A stretch of DNA of 64,000 nucleotides from Enterobacteriaceae bacterium RIT693 (GCA_009668225.1 WJYK01000006.1:62001-126000), one strand, 5' to 3'; positions 25,035-38,782 are shown, numbered from the stretch's first letter. Numbers and translations: made by a program. Notes: generated by a model not told the origin, from the sequence alone.

Positions 25035-25136
25035 GAAGGCGCGGGTCTGGCTCCCGCAGGCTGCGTATACGTTTTAAGTCCTTCGCGCCCGGACTATCGC
25101 GTCGGTAGGCCAACATGATGAAGGTCTACACTTGCC

Positions 25137-25212
<76 letters not shown>

Positions 25213-25218
25213 TTTAAC

Positions 25219-25292
25219 TGGACCGCCACCGGGGCCTCGAACCTCGTACTACAACATAACGGTTGTCGCTCTTCCTGATGAGCTAGTGGCGG
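25219..25292 (-). tRNA. tRNA-like gene with irregular anticodon arm (possible Asn GTT or pseudo-tRNA)
   Basis: 74 bases with a perfect 7-bp acceptor stem CCGCCAC/GTGGCGG, encoded CCA, D-stem GCTC/GAGC, and T-loop TTCGAGG on a T-stem with one mismatch. The anticodon arm is abnormal: ACAAC/GTTGT leaves only a 6-base loop (CGTTAT), or 8 bases if one pair opens, and position 33 is not T. The reading GTT (Asn) is possible only with the wider loop. It is either a decayed tRNA or an unusual one. It lies just upstream of tRNA-Thr in the same direction. Confidence 0.6.
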
Positions 25293-25408
25293 TTGATAAT
25301 TCTGGTTGCGTTTGAAACAACAGCGGCATAGTACACAAGCGAAATTAGTGATGTAAACAACCTGGCATTCAGAAAAGTCTCGAACTAAGCAGCTAAAACT
25401 CAGTGCCC

Positions 25409-25813
25409 TTAGCTGTCACGGACTCTAAAGGATGCGATATACAGCGCGATAACCATTAGAAGTATTGAACCAGCATAAGCAAGTACTTCAGCCGGACCTT
25501 TATGCTCAATGATGATCAACCTGATAAGCGCAGTGATGCCGATGTGTATAAAGTATTGCAGCGGGAATTCGTAGCGAGATTTAAAATACATAATAATCAG
25601 TGCAATGAATTCAAAATAAAGAAAATAAGTAACAATCCCTTCAAGCAAAGAATGTGTGGTCACAATATTAGCTTTACTGAAAAGTAGCACCGATAAAATA
25701 AAAATCTCCTTACCAAGGAAGATAATTAATATTATTGCGAGCATAAACAATCCGGCACTACTGGTCCACTGCAAGAAACATGATATATAGCGTGAGTGTT
25801 TTAATCCGTTCAT
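25409..25813 (-). CDS. psiE: PsiE, phosphate-starvation-inducible membrane protein
   Basis: 134 residues from ATG 25813 (AAAGGA 6 bases upstream); close in length to E. coli PsiE (136). Four hydrophobic helices, and the conserved stretches FLGKE, EGIVTYFLYFEFIALII and FIHIGITALIRLIIIEHK. It is a small inner-membrane protein of unknown mechanism, under PhoB and cAMP-CRP in E. coli. No phosphate box was verified here. Confidence 0.88.
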   Translation of the reverse strand: MNGLKHSRYISCFLQWTSSAGLFMLAIILIIFLGKEIFILSVLLFSKANIVTTHSLLEGIVTYFLYFEFIALIIMYFKSRYEFPLQYFIHIGITALIRLIIIEHKGPAEVLAYAGSILLMVIALYIASFRVRDS

Positions 25814-26405
25814 AAGCAATCCTTTGGGCATATTCCCATGAATCACGCCTATCTTAAACGGAGATAAACCTCAGGATATTTAGAGGTTGCTTTGTGGATT
25901 CCAGCGACATGGGTTTTATTATAGCACAACTTGCCCTCTTCCCGTCTGAAATCGGCCCGTGGAAGCAAGCAATGTTCGTTTCTTGCGCCAGGCAGGTTGG
26001 TCACGTTGAAAATAAAGGGTATTTGACCGGGCAAGAGTAATAACGGCTAAGGATTCTTTTGGAAACAGGTTTTGATAACTGATTTTCACATGTGAGGAAA
26101 CATAACCACTGAGTAAGAATATTCTGGTGGATGTGAGTTTATCGCCTGAAAGCGATGGCGGCGGAATTGTTGAATAAGCAGGTTTGTCTTTGATTTCCAC
26201 CGCCGAACTCAATCATTTAAAAATCAGTAGTAAATAAAAATAATCAATGCCAGTACACGGACTTTGCTCACATAAAAATCAAGATGTTAGGTGATCGCTA
26301 TTTAATCTTAGAGGGAAAAAACAGGGATTTTGTGACTTAATCATTCTGGATAGCCCAGCGATGTGCGGTTTGATCCATTCCAGACACTCACTGGGCATTC
26401 GTCGT
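25814..26405. other. Gap between psiE and the metallopeptidase gene
   Basis: About 590 bases without a supported gene. A 97-codon minus-strand frame at 25919-26212 has no RBS and no family resemblance. The region is of ordinary to AT-rich composition and must hold the psiE promoter. I see no repeat or RNA. Confidence 0.4.
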
Positions 26406-28895
26406 TTACTTACATTTATCGTGCATATTGCTAGCCCCTACAGGGCGCCAGACTCCCCAGAGACCATCCGAACCCGGTGCAGTTCCCTGTATCCACCATC
26501 CATTGAGCCATTCTTTCCCCTGCCAGGAGACTTTTTCACAGGCGGCGGCATACGTTTTCGTGCTGCTCCACTCTGGTGCTCCGCCTGTTGGCTTAACCCT
26601 TTGTAATATGCTGGTTTCCTGGCTGCTCTGCGCACCGTGTGTATCGGTCACCGTCAGTTTGAAGCGGTAACTGGTTTGATTTTTCACATCCGGCAGACTC
26701 ACTGAGGCAGTCAGGGTGCCAGGATTTTTAAGTGTCACCACCGGGCCTGCAGTTTGCTGCCATTGATAGCTCAACGCATCTTTATCCGGGTCATAGCTCC
26801 CTGCACCGGACAGGATCACAGTTCCAGCACCGGTGAGTTCGGCAGGCGAAGCGCTGGCTTTTGCGACCGGTGGGAGATTGTCCGGTGGTACGGGAACATC
26901 CTGCTCACCAAGCGTTAATTCAAAATCATCAAAATGAACATCAGAAGTGCTCCCTGCTTTCTTCGTCGCCTGAACCTGAAGCTCCAGCAGGGCAGCCTCT
27001 GCTGGCAGCGCAAGGGAAAGCTGATTGTTTAACCAGCGCTTGTACTCTCCCTTTGTCTGGGTTTGAGACGTTTTCAGTAATTTTCCTTTTGCATCCCTGG
27101 CAAGCAGTGTCACGGTTCCCGTGTCCCCATCCCCCCAGCCATTACTCATAAACCGTAATGCAGCGGTGGTTTTTCCTTTAGAAACGATGGCGCTATCCAG
27201 GGCAATGGTTTGACTCATCTGGTCCCGTTCGGCTTGATTGGCGGCACTATCATTGCTGCGTGCGGTAAAGAAATACTTTCCACCAGATGGTGTAATACCA
27301 TCCTGGCTCGTAACCACGCGGAACTGCCCAGTCTCAAGGTGCCACCCGCTCAGGTTCCCGTTTTCAGCCCCCGAGTTTTGCAGCGAGGTCGGCCACTCAT
27401 CACCCGGAATATCCCCACCTTCCGTTGTAAAGGCCTGCACACGGATAACAATGTCCTTTATGGCTGTATTTTTTGAGGCAACTGCCAGATGCCACTTGCC
27501 TGCAGCAGGTGTCGCCACCCCCAGGAAGGTATTCCAGTGTTCACGGCTTGCAAAGTCATAATCATTCTGTGACGGCCAGTTCCCTTCGCTGATATACAGG
27601 GAAAACTTGCTGGATTCTTCATGATTTGCTCCAGGCACAGCGCTGACGACTAAACGGCGTGTATTTTTAGGCACATCCAGTTCAATGCGCTGTAGATAGC
27701 CATTCGCTGAACTGAGCGACACCGCCTGCTGTTTGAGAAGATGGGCATCTTCGTGTTCAAACGGGACGACAGCAGGATTGTAGGCAGATATTTTTTCCGC
27801 ATTGGCACGCCATACCCGTGCCATATTGGCCTGCCCCTGCTTGCCGATGGCTAATCCGTAATTATCATGCAGGTCAGGGTTGGAGTAATATCCGATATCA
27901 TTACCACACTGGATAGTTTTGGTTTTGCCGTTATCCCACCCATAAGCATCATCATTACCAGGAGAGCAGTGTCCGCCACCAACATTGTGCCCTACCTCAT
28001 GTCTCAGGGAGGTTGAGGCGTAAAGGGCATTGACGGTATAACGACCATTGACATATCCCCAACCAATCGCCGTATCATTGCCATTACCTTCAAAAAAACC
28101 GGCAATCAAATCAGGGCTATATTGCTTGATCCCTGACTGAAAGAGAGTGCTAAGGCTCGACAGCGTATCCGTTGTAATAGCACGATCCTGGTCTATAATT
28201 TGGGTGCCAACCAGTCTCACCCTCACCTTTTCTACTCTGGAATTTTTTAGTGCCTGGTTAATCGTGGTCACCTGTGCAATCGCGAAAGCTTCGTGATCGA
28301 CAATGGTTTTTGCCGCCGCTTTTGAGAATCCGGCCAGAATATCAATGACGATATTACCTTGCGCATCCCTGTCAGCCTGGTAGGTGCTGGCACCTTCCCG
28401 AGTGAGTTGCTGCTGCGCCATTTCCTTCAGAGTAGGCATCAGGTAATCCGTCTCTTTAAAAGTCGGTTTGCTAAAAGTCACCCGCGTCTGCTCACCTGTG
28501 GCATCACCGTAAACCAGCTGGTGCAGGTTAGGATATAGAGCCAGGAAACGGTTATCGCCTCGTAATACAAGAATGAGGTCATCGCGATCGTTTGAAGACT
28601 TGGTCAGCGAAGGCATCTGACCTGTATAAACCACTGCATCCCTGTAATGGTCCGCCTGTTGTAGGTGAGTAGAGAGGCCACCCGAGCTCACAGAAAGTTT
28701 TTGCACGCTTCGTGCATTGCCTGCCGGCACTGGCAGTGTCAGGAAAGTACCTGTTTCAACAACTTGCGTAGCATGAGCAGATGCGTTGGGGAGTGATGGT
28801 AATGCATTTGGAATATCCCTGTCAGTGGCGTGCGAGACCTGAAAGGATGCAGCAACCGCAAGGGCAAGCAGGGTAAATTTGTTACACTTCTTCAT
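26406..28895 (-). CDS. Secreted zinc metallopeptidase with PKD and chitin-binding domains
   Basis: 829 residues with a signal peptide (cleavage after SHA, residue 23). The metzincin zinc site is HEVGHNVGGGH at 299-309, followed by a GYYSNPDL segment in the Met-turn region, as in reprolysin-like secreted proteases. After the catalytic domain come beta-rich domains, a PKD domain (about 675-765; DPDKDALSYQWQQTAGP), and a C-terminal carbohydrate-binding module of the CBM5/12 type (about 775-829; aromatic pattern W-x-Y..W-x-WW). Such enzymes target chitin-associated or mucin-like proteins. An RBS TAGGA precedes the start. Single gene, probably horizontally acquired. Confidence 0.85.
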   Translation of the reverse strand: MKKCNKFTLLALAVAASFQVSHATDRDIPNALPSLPNASAHATQVVETGTFLTLPVPAGNARSVQKLSVSSGGLSTHLQQADHYRDAVVYTGQMPSLTKSSNDRDDLILVLRGDNRFLALYPNLHQLVYGDATGEQTRVTFSKPTFKETDYLMPTLKEMAQQQLTREGASTYQADRDAQGNIVIDILAGFSKAAAKTIVDHEAFAIAQVTTINQALKNSRVEKVRVRLVGTQIIDQDRAITTDTLSSLSTLFQSGIKQYSPDLIAGFFEGNGNDTAIGWGYVNGRYTVNALYASTSLRHEVGHNVGGGHCSPGNDDAYGWDNGKTKTIQCGNDIGYYSNPDLHDNYGLAIGKQGQANMARVWRANAEKISAYNPAVVPFEHEDAHLLKQQAVSLSSANGYLQRIELDVPKNTRRLVVSAVPGANHEESSKFSLYISEGNWPSQNDYDFASREHWNTFLGVATPAAGKWHLAVASKNTAIKDIVIRVQAFTTEGGDIPGDEWPTSLQNSGAENGNLSGWHLETGQFRVVTSQDGITPSGGKYFFTARSNDSAANQAERDQMSQTIALDSAIVSKGKTTAALRFMSNGWGDGDTGTVTLLARDAKGKLLKTSQTQTKGEYKRWLNNQLSLALPAEAALLELQVQATKKAGSTSDVHFDDFELTLGEQDVPVPPDNLPPVAKASASPAELTGAGTVILSGAGSYDPDKDALSYQWQQTAGPVVTLKNPGTLTASVSLPDVKNQTSYRFKLTVTDTHGAQSSQETSILQRVKPTGGAPEWSSTKTYAAACEKVSWQGKEWLNGWWIQGTAPGSDGLWGVWRPVGASNMHDKCK

Positions 28896-29280
28896 AATCC
28901 ATTCCTAAATATAACTAAATGTAAATATTCCCTTTTATCTCTGCAAAAATAGGGGACGACAGGAACAACTGAAATAGGAATAGGGAAGGATGAGATTAAG
29001 AACCCTGAAGTTTTCCAACGGAAAATACTGCATGAGCAATTTGCAGACAAAAGCTTCCTGTTACGTCATTGTGCATACTGCTGGTCGTACTCAAGAATGA
29101 ATGGCACGCAACCTACACTGCTGAGCTGCTTATAATATTATTGGTGTTATCCACTTCCGCTGCTGGCACAACGCAGACCGTATGTGCAGTGAGTATGGAG
29201 GATTCAATGCGGGCAGTTATGGGGCTTTTAGGTCAGGGGTTTTGATAACTTATTTTGATAACCGTTCGAAAACTAATAAT
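28896..29280. other. Gap between metallopeptidase gene and icd
   Basis: 385 bases between two leftward genes, containing the metallopeptidase promoter region. No ORF or repeat found. In E. coli the region just beyond icd holds prophage e14; no phage gene is seen here. Confidence 0.45.
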
Positions 29281-29283
29281 AAA

Positions 29284-29307
29284 AACGGGAACCCTAAGGC
29301 TCCCGTT
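29284..29307 (-). terminator. Terminator of icd
   Basis: AACGGGA (29284-29290) pairs with TCCCGTT (29301-29307); on the minus strand it is followed by TTTTATTATTAG. It ends icd transcription 23 bases after the stop codon. Confidence 0.9.
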
Positions 29308-29329
29308 GTCACATCACCAGCGGCGCTGA

Positions 29330-30580
29330 TTACATGTGTTTAATGATAGCGTCGCCAAACTCTGAACATTTCAGCAGCTTAGCGCCATCCATCAGACGCT
29401 CGAAGTCATAAGTTACGGTCTTAGCTTCGATAGCGCCTTCCATACCCTTAACGATCAGGTCTGCCGCTTCGAACCATTCCATATGACGCAGCATCATCTC
29501 TGCGGACAGGATGATGGAGCCTGGGTTTACTTTGTCCTGGCCTGCGTACTTAGGTGCGGTGCCGTGCGTGGCTTCGAACAGCGCACACTCGTCACCGATG
29601 TTTGCGCCCGGTGCGATACCGATGCCGCCAACCTGTGCCGCCAGGGCATCAGAAATGTAGTCCCCGTTGAGATTCATACAGGCGATAACGTCGTATTCAG
29701 CAGGACGCAGCAGGATTTGCTGCAGGAACGCATCGGCGATCACGTCTTTCACAACGATCTCTTTGCCGGTGTTCGGGTTCTTGATTTTCACCCACGGGCC
29801 GCCGTCGATCAGCTCGCCGCCGAACTCTTCGCGAGCCAGCTGGTAGCCCCAGTCTTTGAACGCGCCTTCGGTGAACTTCATGATGTTGCCTTTGTGCACC
29901 AGGGTCACGGAATCACGGTCGTTGGTGATTGCGTATTCGATGGCCGCACGAACCAGGCGTTTGGTGCCTTCTTCGGAGCAAGGCTTGATGCCGATCCCGC
30001 AGTGCTCAGGGAAACGAATTTTCGTCACACCCATTTCGTCACGCAGGAACTTAATCACTTTGTCTGCTTCGGCGCTGTCTGCTTTCCACTCGATGCCAGC
30101 ATAGATATCTTCGGAGTTCTCACGGAAGATAACCATATCGGTCAGCTCAGGCTGCTTAACCGGGCTTGGGGTGCCCTGGTAATAACGTACCGGGCGCAGA
30201 CATACGTAGAGGTCAAGCTGCTGACGCAGGGCAACGTTCAGGGAGCGAATACCGCCGCCGACTGGGGTCGTCAGTGGGCCTTTGATGGCCACGCGATAGT
30301 CGCGAATCAGGTCCAGCGTTTCTTCTGGCAGCCAGACGTCCTGGCCATAAACTTGGGTAGATTTTTCGCCGGTGTAGATTTCCATCCAGGAAATTTTCCG
30401 CTCGCCGTTATAGGCTTTTGCCACGGCAGCATCCACCACTTTAATCATGGCAGGGGTCACGTCCACACCGATACCGTCCCCTTCAATGAATGGGATCACC
30501 GGGTTGTGAGGAACGTTGATTTTGCCATTTTGCAGGGTGATCTTTTTACCTTCCGCCGGAACGACTACTTTGCTTTCCAT
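29330..30580 (-). CDS. icd: Isocitrate dehydrogenase (NADP+)
   Basis: 416 residues, the same length as E. coli Icd. It converts isocitrate to 2-oxoglutarate in the TCA cycle. Substrate-binding [15 protein letters not shown] contains the regulatory Ser (about 113) phosphorylated by AceK. NADP-specific [12 protein letters not shown] and metal ligands in CMNLNGDY are present. The 3' end is intact, ending DAIIKHM. It is divergent from rluE. Confidence 0.98.
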   Translation of the reverse strand: MESKVVVPAEGKKITLQNGKINVPHNPVIPFIEGDGIGVDVTPAMIKVVDAAVAKAYNGERKISWMEIYTGEKSTQVYGQDVWLPEETLDLIRDYRVAIKGPLTTPVGGGIRSLNVALRQQLDLYVCLRPVRYYQGTPSPVKQPELTDMVIFRENSEDIYAGIEWKADSAEADKVIKFLRDEMGVTKIRFPEHCGIGIKPCSEEGTKRLVRAAIEYAITNDRDSVTLVHKGNIMKFTEGAFKDWGYQLAREEFGGELIDGGPWVKIKNPNTGKEIVVKDVIADAFLQQILLRPAEYDVIACMNLNGDYISDALAAQVGGIGIAPGANIGDECALFEATHGTAPKYAGQDKVNPGSIILSAEMMLRHMEWFEAADLIVKGMEGAIEAKTVTYDFERLMDGAKLLKCSEFGDAIIKHM

Positions 30581-30611
30581 TCACCTCTCCTTCGAGCGCT
30601 TCTGGTTTTTT

Positions 30612-30627
30612 GTTAATGATTTGTAAT
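30612..30627. promoter_or_regulatory. Possible ArcA site upstream of icd
   Basis: GTTAA at 30612-30616 and GTAAT at 30623-30627 are direct repeats 11 bases apart, as in ArcA sites. E. coli icd is repressed by ArcA. The second half is imperfect. Confidence 0.4.
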
Positions 30628-30717
30628 TTGCGGGCTCATACTACTGCAATATCGGGCTCGCGCCAATCACTCATGTTTTCCGTTATAATGCGTCAATCCA
30701 CCCGCGCTGAAAACACT

Positions 30718-31350
30718 ATGAACAAAACTTCTTTTAGGAATCACCAAGTTAAACGATTCAGCAGCCAACAAGCCGCCAGGCGCAAGAAGCCTGACGGGCC
30801 AAAGAAGCTGGTTATCTTCAATAAGCCGTACGATGTGCTGCCGCAGTTTACCGACGAAGCCGGGCGCAGCACGCTGAAGGATTACATTCCTTTACAAGGT
30901 ATCTACGCCGCGGGCCGTCTCGACCGGGACAGCGAAGGGCTGCTGGTGCTCACCAACGACGGGGCGCTGCAGGCAAAACTGACCCAGCCCGGCAAACGCA
31001 CCGGCAAAATTTATTACGTGCAGGTTGAAGGCGAGCCAACGGAAGAGGCGCTGGCAGCCCTGCGTAGCGGCGTAACGCTGAACGACGGCCCCACGCTTGC
31101 GGCAGGTGCCGAACGGGTTGCCGAACCCGAGTGGCTGTGGCCGCGTAACCCGCCGATTCGCGAACGTAAGGCTATTCCCACCAGCTGGCTGAAAATCACG
31201 CTTTACGAAGGCCGCAACCGCCAGGTTCGCCGCATGACCGCGCACGTAGGCTACCCTACCCTGCGCCTGATCCGGTATGCGATGGGGGATTTGACCCTCG
31301 ACGGCCTCGAGCCGGGAAGCTGGCGCGAACTCCCACTCACCTCCGCGTAA
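30718..31350 (+). CDS. rluE: RluE, 23S rRNA pseudouridine(2457) synthase
   Basis: 210 residues from ATG 30718, the start that matches the E. coli protein ([15 protein letters not shown]). The RsuA/RluE catalytic motif [17 protein letters not shown] carries the nucleophilic Asp; [15 protein letters not shown] and [16 protein letters not shown] follow. It modifies U2457 in 23S rRNA. Start RBS is weak. Its stop lies 7 bases before nudJ, so the two are co-transcribed. Confidence 0.95.
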   Translation: MNKTSFRNHQVKRFSSQQAARRKKPDGPKKLVIFNKPYDVLPQFTDEAGRSTLKDYIPLQGIYAAGRLDRDSEGLLVLTNDGALQAKLTQPGKRTGKIYYVQVEGEPTEEALAALRSGVTLNDGPTLAAGAERVAEPEWLWPRNPPIRERKAIPTSWLKITLYEGRNRQVRRMTAHVGYPTLRLIRYAMGDLTLDGLEPGSWRELPLTSA

Positions 31351-31359
31351 GGAAAGCTC

Positions 31360-32984
<1,625 letters not shown>

Positions 32985-33006
32985 TTACACACAAGGACGC
33001 AGCCCG

Positions 33007-35023
<2,017 letters not shown>

Positions 35024-35031
35024 TGAAAACG

Positions 35032-35213
35032 GCCCTCTTCGGAGGGCTTGAGGTTGCTGACAAAGAGGGAAAAAACGTGGTTTTTCCCTCTTTGTGGTTA
35101 TCAGCCGAAAATCAATAAATTGATTTTCCTGTTTTCTTTAACAAGCCGTCTGGTACTACTTCTCTCGCCAGAGGCTTTTCAGCAGTCTAAGGCCCTCTTC
35201 GGAGGGCTTTTTT
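35032..35213. repeat. Terminator-flanked hairpin element (copy B) after purB
   Basis: The purB terminator hairpin GCCCTC-TTCG-GAGGGC occurs twice: at 35032-35047 (followed by TTGAGG) and at 35192-35207 (followed by eight Ts). Between them is a 144-base element with a 15-bp perfect hairpin (35060-35074 / 35081-35095) around AACGTGG, enclosed by GCTGA/TCAGC, and a second palindrome GAAAATCAAT/ATTGATTTTC at 35107-35128. The plan and the core AAAAACGTGGTTTT equal those of copy A at 18491-18660. Confidence 0.75.
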
Positions 35214-35226
35214 TTGCCTTCCGTTT

Positions 35227-35275
35227 GCCCCTCACCCCGGCTCTCTCCCTCCGGGAGAGGGTTAGGGTGAGGGGC
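35227..35275. repeat. REP-like intergenic palindrome
   Basis: GCCCCTCACC (35227-35236) pairs with GGTGAGGGGC (35266-35275), and inside CTCTCCC (35243-35249) pairs with GGGAGAG (35253-35259). Hairpins of this CCCTCACCC...GGGTGAGGG type are dispersed between genes in many enterobacterial genomes. It lies between the purB repeat and the phoP promoter. Confidence 0.7.
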
Positions 35276-35323
35276 TCCAGCCGTATTAGCTTGTTGACTC
35301 AGCGTTAATCTCCATAAGGGCAT

Positions 35324-35340
35324 TGTTTATACGAGGTTTA
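35324..35340 (+). promoter_or_regulatory. PhoP box of the phoPQ promoter
   Basis: TGTTTA, 5 bases, GGTTTA: a full match to the PhoP direct repeat (T/G)GTTTA-N5-(T/G)GTTTA, with an AT-rich -10 region (TTAATAATTA, 35351-35360) a turn downstream. It supports positive autoregulation of phoPQ at low Mg2+. Confidence 0.85.
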
Positions 35341-35401
35341 TTCCCTGTCATTAATAATTAGCGCTAAACTATCAATACTATGAATGGATTGAGGAAATAC
35401 A

Positions 35402-36073
35402 ATGCGCGTACTGGTCGTGGAAGATAATGCCCTGCTGCGTCATCACCTGAAGGTACAGCTGCGTGAAGCAGGCCACCAGGTGGATGCGGCCGAGGATGCC
35501 AAAGAGGCAGACTATTTCCTTAATGAACATACACCGGACATTGCGATTGTTGACTTAGGGCTGCCGGACGAAGACGGCATGAGCCTGATCCGCCGCTGGC
35601 GTAGCCATGACGTCACCATCCCGATACTGGTGCTGACCGCCCGCGAAGGCTGGCAGGATAAAGTTGAAGTGCTGGGTGCCGGGGCCGACGACTACGTCAC
35701 CAAACCGTTCCACCTTGAAGAAGTTGTCGCCCGCATGCAGGCATTGATGCGCCGTAACAGCGGCCTGGCCTCGCAGGTGATTTCCCTGCCGCCGTTCCAG
35801 GTCGATTTGTCCCGCCGCGAACTGTCGATTAACGACAACCTGATCAAGCTCACGGCGTTTGAATACACCATCATGGAAACCATCATCCGCAACGCCGGGA
35901 AAGTGGTGAGCAAAGATTCCCTGATGCTGCAGCTCTACCCGGACGCCGAGCTGCGCGAGAGCCACACCATCGACGTGCTGATGGGCCGTTTACGTAAAAA
36001 AATTCAGGCCGAGTACCCGCAAGAGGTGATTACCACCGTGCGCGGCCAGGGCTACCGATTCGATCTCCACTAA
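35402..36073 (+). CDS. phoP: PhoP response regulator
   Basis: 223 residues. Receiver domain with phosphoacceptor Asp51 ([10 protein letters not shown]), Lys in TKPFHLEE, and an OmpR-type winged-helix DNA-binding domain (about 125-220, [10 protein letters not shown] to [10 protein letters not shown]). It activates Mg2+-starvation and cationic-peptide response genes with PhoQ. GAGG lies 9-12 bases upstream of the ATG. phoQ begins at the next base after its stop. Confidence 0.98.
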   Translation: MRVLVVEDNALLRHHLKVQLREAGHQVDAAEDAKEADYFLNEHTPDIAIVDLGLPDEDGMSLIRRWRSHDVTIPILVLTAREGWQDKVEVLGAGADDYVTKPFHLEEVVARMQALMRRNSGLASQVISLPPFQVDLSRRELSINDNLIKLTAFEYTIMETIIRNAGKVVSKDSLMLQLYPDAELRESHTIDVLMGRLRKKIQAEYPQEVITTVRGQGYRFDLH

Positions 36074-37543
36074 ATGCTGAAAATCTTTCGTCACATTCTG
36101 CCCCTCTCGCTGCGGGTTCGCTTCTTACTGGCTACCGCAGCGGTCGTGATGGTGCTGTCCCTGGCCTATGGCCTGGTGGCGCTGGTTGGCTACAGCGTCA
36201 GCTTCGACAAAACGACCTTCCGCCTGCTGCGCGGGGAAAGCAACCTGTTCTATACGCTTTCCAGCTGGAAGGACGGCAAACTGCAGGTGGATTTGCCCGA
36301 CAACATCAGCATACAAAGCCCGACCATGGCGCTGATTTACGACGAGCACGGCAAGCTGCTGTGGATGCAGCGTAACGTCCCGGACGTGGTGCAGCAGATC
36401 CAAAAAGAGTGGCTGACCGGCAACGGCTTCCACGAGCTGGAGGCCGACTACGCCACCAGTAGCGCACTGCTGGACAACGACAAAGACCGCCTCGCCCAGC
36501 TGAAAGATATGCACGACGACGAGAGCGACGACGGCTACGAGATGACCCACTCGGTGGCGGTGAACCTCTACCCGGCCACCGCCCGTATGCCTGCCCTGAC
36601 CGTGGTGGTTGTGGATACCATTCCTATCGAGCTTAAACGCTCCTATATGGTCTGGAGCTGGTTTATTTACGTCCTGCTTGCCAACCTGTTACTGGTGGTG
36701 CCGCTGCTGTGGCTTGCCGCCTGGTGGAGCCTGCGCCCTATTCAGGAGCTGGCCCAGGAAGTGCGCGAGCTGGAAAAACACGACCGCGACAGCCTGAACC
36801 CGGAAACCACCCGCGAGCTGACAAGCCTGGTGCGCAACCTGAACCAGCTGCTGCGCACCGAGCGCGACCGACACGACAAGTACCGCACCACGCTGACGGA
36901 CTTAACCCACAGCCTGAAAACGCCGCTCGCCGTGCTGCAGTCGACCCTGCGTTCGCTGCGCACCGACAAGATGAACGTCGAACAGGCCGAGCCGGTGATG
37001 CTGGAGCAGATCAGCCGCATCTCGCAGCAGATTGGTTACTACCTGCATCGCGCCAGCATGCGTGGCAACAGCGCACTGCTGAGCCGGGAGCTGCATTCCG
37101 TGGCGCCGCTGCTGGACAACCTGTGTTCGGCGCTGAACAAGGTTTACCAGCGTAAAGGCGTGAACATCACGCTGGACGTGTCGCCGGAAATTACCTTCAT
37201 CGGTGAGAAAAACGACTTTATGGAAGTGATGGGCAACGTGCTGGATAACGCCTGTAAATACTGCCTTGAGTTCGTGGAGATCACCGCCCGCCAGACCGAC
37301 GACACGCTGCACCTGATTGTGGACGACGACGGCCCGGGCATACCGGAAAGCAAACGCGCGATGGTCTTTGACCGAGGCCAGCGGGCCGATACGCTGCGCC
37401 CCGGCCAGGGCGTGGGGCTGTCGGTTGCCAGAGAGATTGTCGAGCAGTACGACGGCGAGATCCAGACAAGTGCCAGTATTCTGGGCGGAGCGCGCATGGA
37501 AGTGATTTTCGCCCGCCAGCAGCCGGAACAGGATGAAGGGTGA
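36074..37543 (+). CDS. phoQ: PhoQ sensor histidine kinase
   Basis: 489 residues (E. coli 486). TM1 about 16-38, periplasmic sensor PAS-like domain with the acidic patch [14 protein letters not shown] facing the membrane, TM2 about 195-215, HAMP, then H-box [17 protein letters not shown]-box [12 protein letters not shown] and G-boxes DDDGPGIPE and GQGVGLSVA. It senses Mg2+, acid and cationic peptides and controls PhoP. Immediately follows phoP. Confidence 0.97.
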   Translation: MLKIFRHILPLSLRVRFLLATAAVVMVLSLAYGLVALVGYSVSFDKTTFRLLRGESNLFYTLSSWKDGKLQVDLPDNISIQSPTMALIYDEHGKLLWMQRNVPDVVQQIQKEWLTGNGFHELEADYATSSALLDNDKDRLAQLKDMHDDESDDGYEMTHSVAVNLYPATARMPALTVVVVDTIPIELKRSYMVWSWFIYVLLANLLLVVPLLWLAAWWSLRPIQELAQEVRELEKHDRDSLNPETTRELTSLVRNLNQLLRTERDRHDKYRTTLTDLTHSLKTPLAVLQSTLRSLRTDKMNVEQAEPVMLEQISRISQQIGYYLHRASMRGNSALLSRELHSVAPLLDNLCSALNKVYQRKGVNITLDVSPEITFIGEKNDFMEVMGNVLDNACKYCLEFVEITARQTDDTLHLIVDDDGPGIPESKRAMVFDRGQRADTLRPGQGVGLSVAREIVEQYDGEIQTSASILGGARMEVIFARQQPEQDEG

Positions 37544-37616
37544 AATAGTCCCGTAACCCGGCTCGCCATCCGTTATAATCCGTGTCAGGCTCCTCCATCT
37601 GCAGGAAGACAATAAT

Positions 37617-38738
37617 ATGGATTATCACCTGGATTTAAACTGGCCCGACTTTATTGCACGCTACTGGCAAAAACGCCCCGTGGTGCTGAAGCGCGGCTTT
37701 AAAAACTTCATCGACCCTATTTCACCGGATGAGCTTGCCGGTCTTGCCATGGAAAACGAGGTGGACAGCCGCCTCGTCAGCCATCAGGGCGGTAAATGGC
37801 AGGTCAGCCACGGCCCGTTCCAGAGCTACGATCACCTCGGCGAAAACAACTGGTCGCTGCTGGTGCAGGCCGTGAACAACTGGCATGAACCGTCCAGCGC
37901 CCTGATGCGCCCCTTCCGCGCCCTGCCCGACTGGCGCATTGACGACCTGATGATCTCCTTCTCTGTGCCAGGCGGCGGCGTTGGCCCGCACCTTGACCAG
38001 TATGACGTGTTTATTATTCAGGGCGTGGGCCGCCGCCGCTGGCGCGTGGGCGAAAAAGTCGCCATGAAACAGCATTGCCCGCACCCGGACCTGCTCCAGG
38101 TTGAGCCGTTCGACGCCATCATCGATGAAGAGATGGAGCCGGGCGACATTCTGTATATTCCACCTGGCTTCCCGCACGAAGGCTACTCGCTGGAAAACGC
38201 GCTGAACTACTCCGTGGGCTTCCGCGCGCCAAGCGGCCGCGAGCTTATCAGCGGCTTTGCCGACTACGTGCTGCAGCGCGAGCTGGGCGGCCTGCGTTAT
38301 ACCGACCCGGACGTGCCTGACCGCCAGCATCCGGCGGATATTCTGCCGCAGGAAGTCGACAAGCTGCGCGGCATGATGCTGGACATCGTTAACCAGCCGG
38401 AGACCTTTAACAGCTGGTTTGGCGAGTTTATTACCCAGTCCCGCCACGAGCTGGACGTCGCCCCGCCGGAGCCGCCTTACCAGCCGGATGAAATTTACGA
38501 CGCACTCCAGCAGGGCGACACGCTGGTGCGCCTGGGCGGCCTGCGCGTGCTGCGCGTTGCCGGGGAGGTGTACGTGAACGGCGAGAAGCTGGACAGCCCG
38601 CACCGCCCGGCGGTGGAAGCCCTGGCAAGCCACATCAAGCTGGACGCTGAGAAGTTTGGCGACGCGCTGGACGATCCTTCCTTCCTCGCTACCCTGAGCG
38701 CGCTGGTGAACAGCGGCTACTGGTTCTTCGAAGACTAA
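37617..38738 (+). CDS. roxA: RoxA (YcfD), ribosomal protein uL16 arginine hydroxylase
   Basis: 373 residues, as in E. coli. Cupin/JmjC 2-oxoglutarate Fe(II) oxygenase: the metal site is PHLDQYDVF (His-x-Asp, about 125-127) with a distal His in the beta-barrel strand, and a C-terminal winged-helix-like region. It hydroxylates Arg81 of ribosomal protein L16. It follows phoQ as in E. coli. The next E. coli neighbour, pepT, is 10.9 kb away here. Confidence 0.95.
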   Translation: MDYHLDLNWPDFIARYWQKRPVVLKRGFKNFIDPISPDELAGLAMENEVDSRLVSHQGGKWQVSHGPFQSYDHLGENNWSLLVQAVNNWHEPSSALMRPFRALPDWRIDDLMISFSVPGGGVGPHLDQYDVFIIQGVGRRRWRVGEKVAMKQHCPHPDLLQVEPFDAIIDEEMEPGDILYIPPGFPHEGYSLENALNYSVGFRAPSGRELISGFADYVLQRELGGLRYTDPDVPDRQHPADILPQEVDKLRGMMLDIVNQPETFNSWFGEFITQSRHELDVAPPEPPYQPDEIYDALQQGDTLVRLGGLRVLRVAGEVYVNGEKLDSPHRPAVEALASHIKLDAEKFGDALDDPSFLATLSALVNSGYWFFED

Positions 38739-38745
38739 CGCCCTG

Positions 38746-38782
38746 CCCCGCCTTCACCGTTTTTATCACGGCGAAGGCGGGG
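38746..38782. repeat. Hairpin repeat copy 1 (after roxA)
   Basis: CCCCGCCTTC (38746-38755) pairs with GAAGGCGGGG (38773-38782), and inside CCGT/ACGG pairs. It lies directly after roxA and probably ends its transcript, though no T-run follows. A near-identical hairpin recurs at 41939-41972, bracketing a 3.2-kb segment. Confidence 0.75.

Noticed and set aside
25035..25136. tRNA-Tyr between tRNA-Thr and tRNA-Gly
   Set aside because: The spacer folds into a hairpin but has no GTA anticodon arm, long variable arm or T-loop.
25919..26212. 97-codon frame on the minus strand after psiE
   Set aside because: No RBS and low-complexity mixture; no family likeness.
28896..29330. e14-like prophage or attachment site at the icd 3' end
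   Set aside because: E. coli e14 integrates here, but no integrase or other phage gene is present and icd is intact; I saw no second copy of its 3' end.
29483..30616. 377-codon open frame antisense to icd
   Set aside because: It exists because the icd codon usage leaves the antisense frame open; the sense gene is a full-length Icd and no RBS or family supports the antisense frame.
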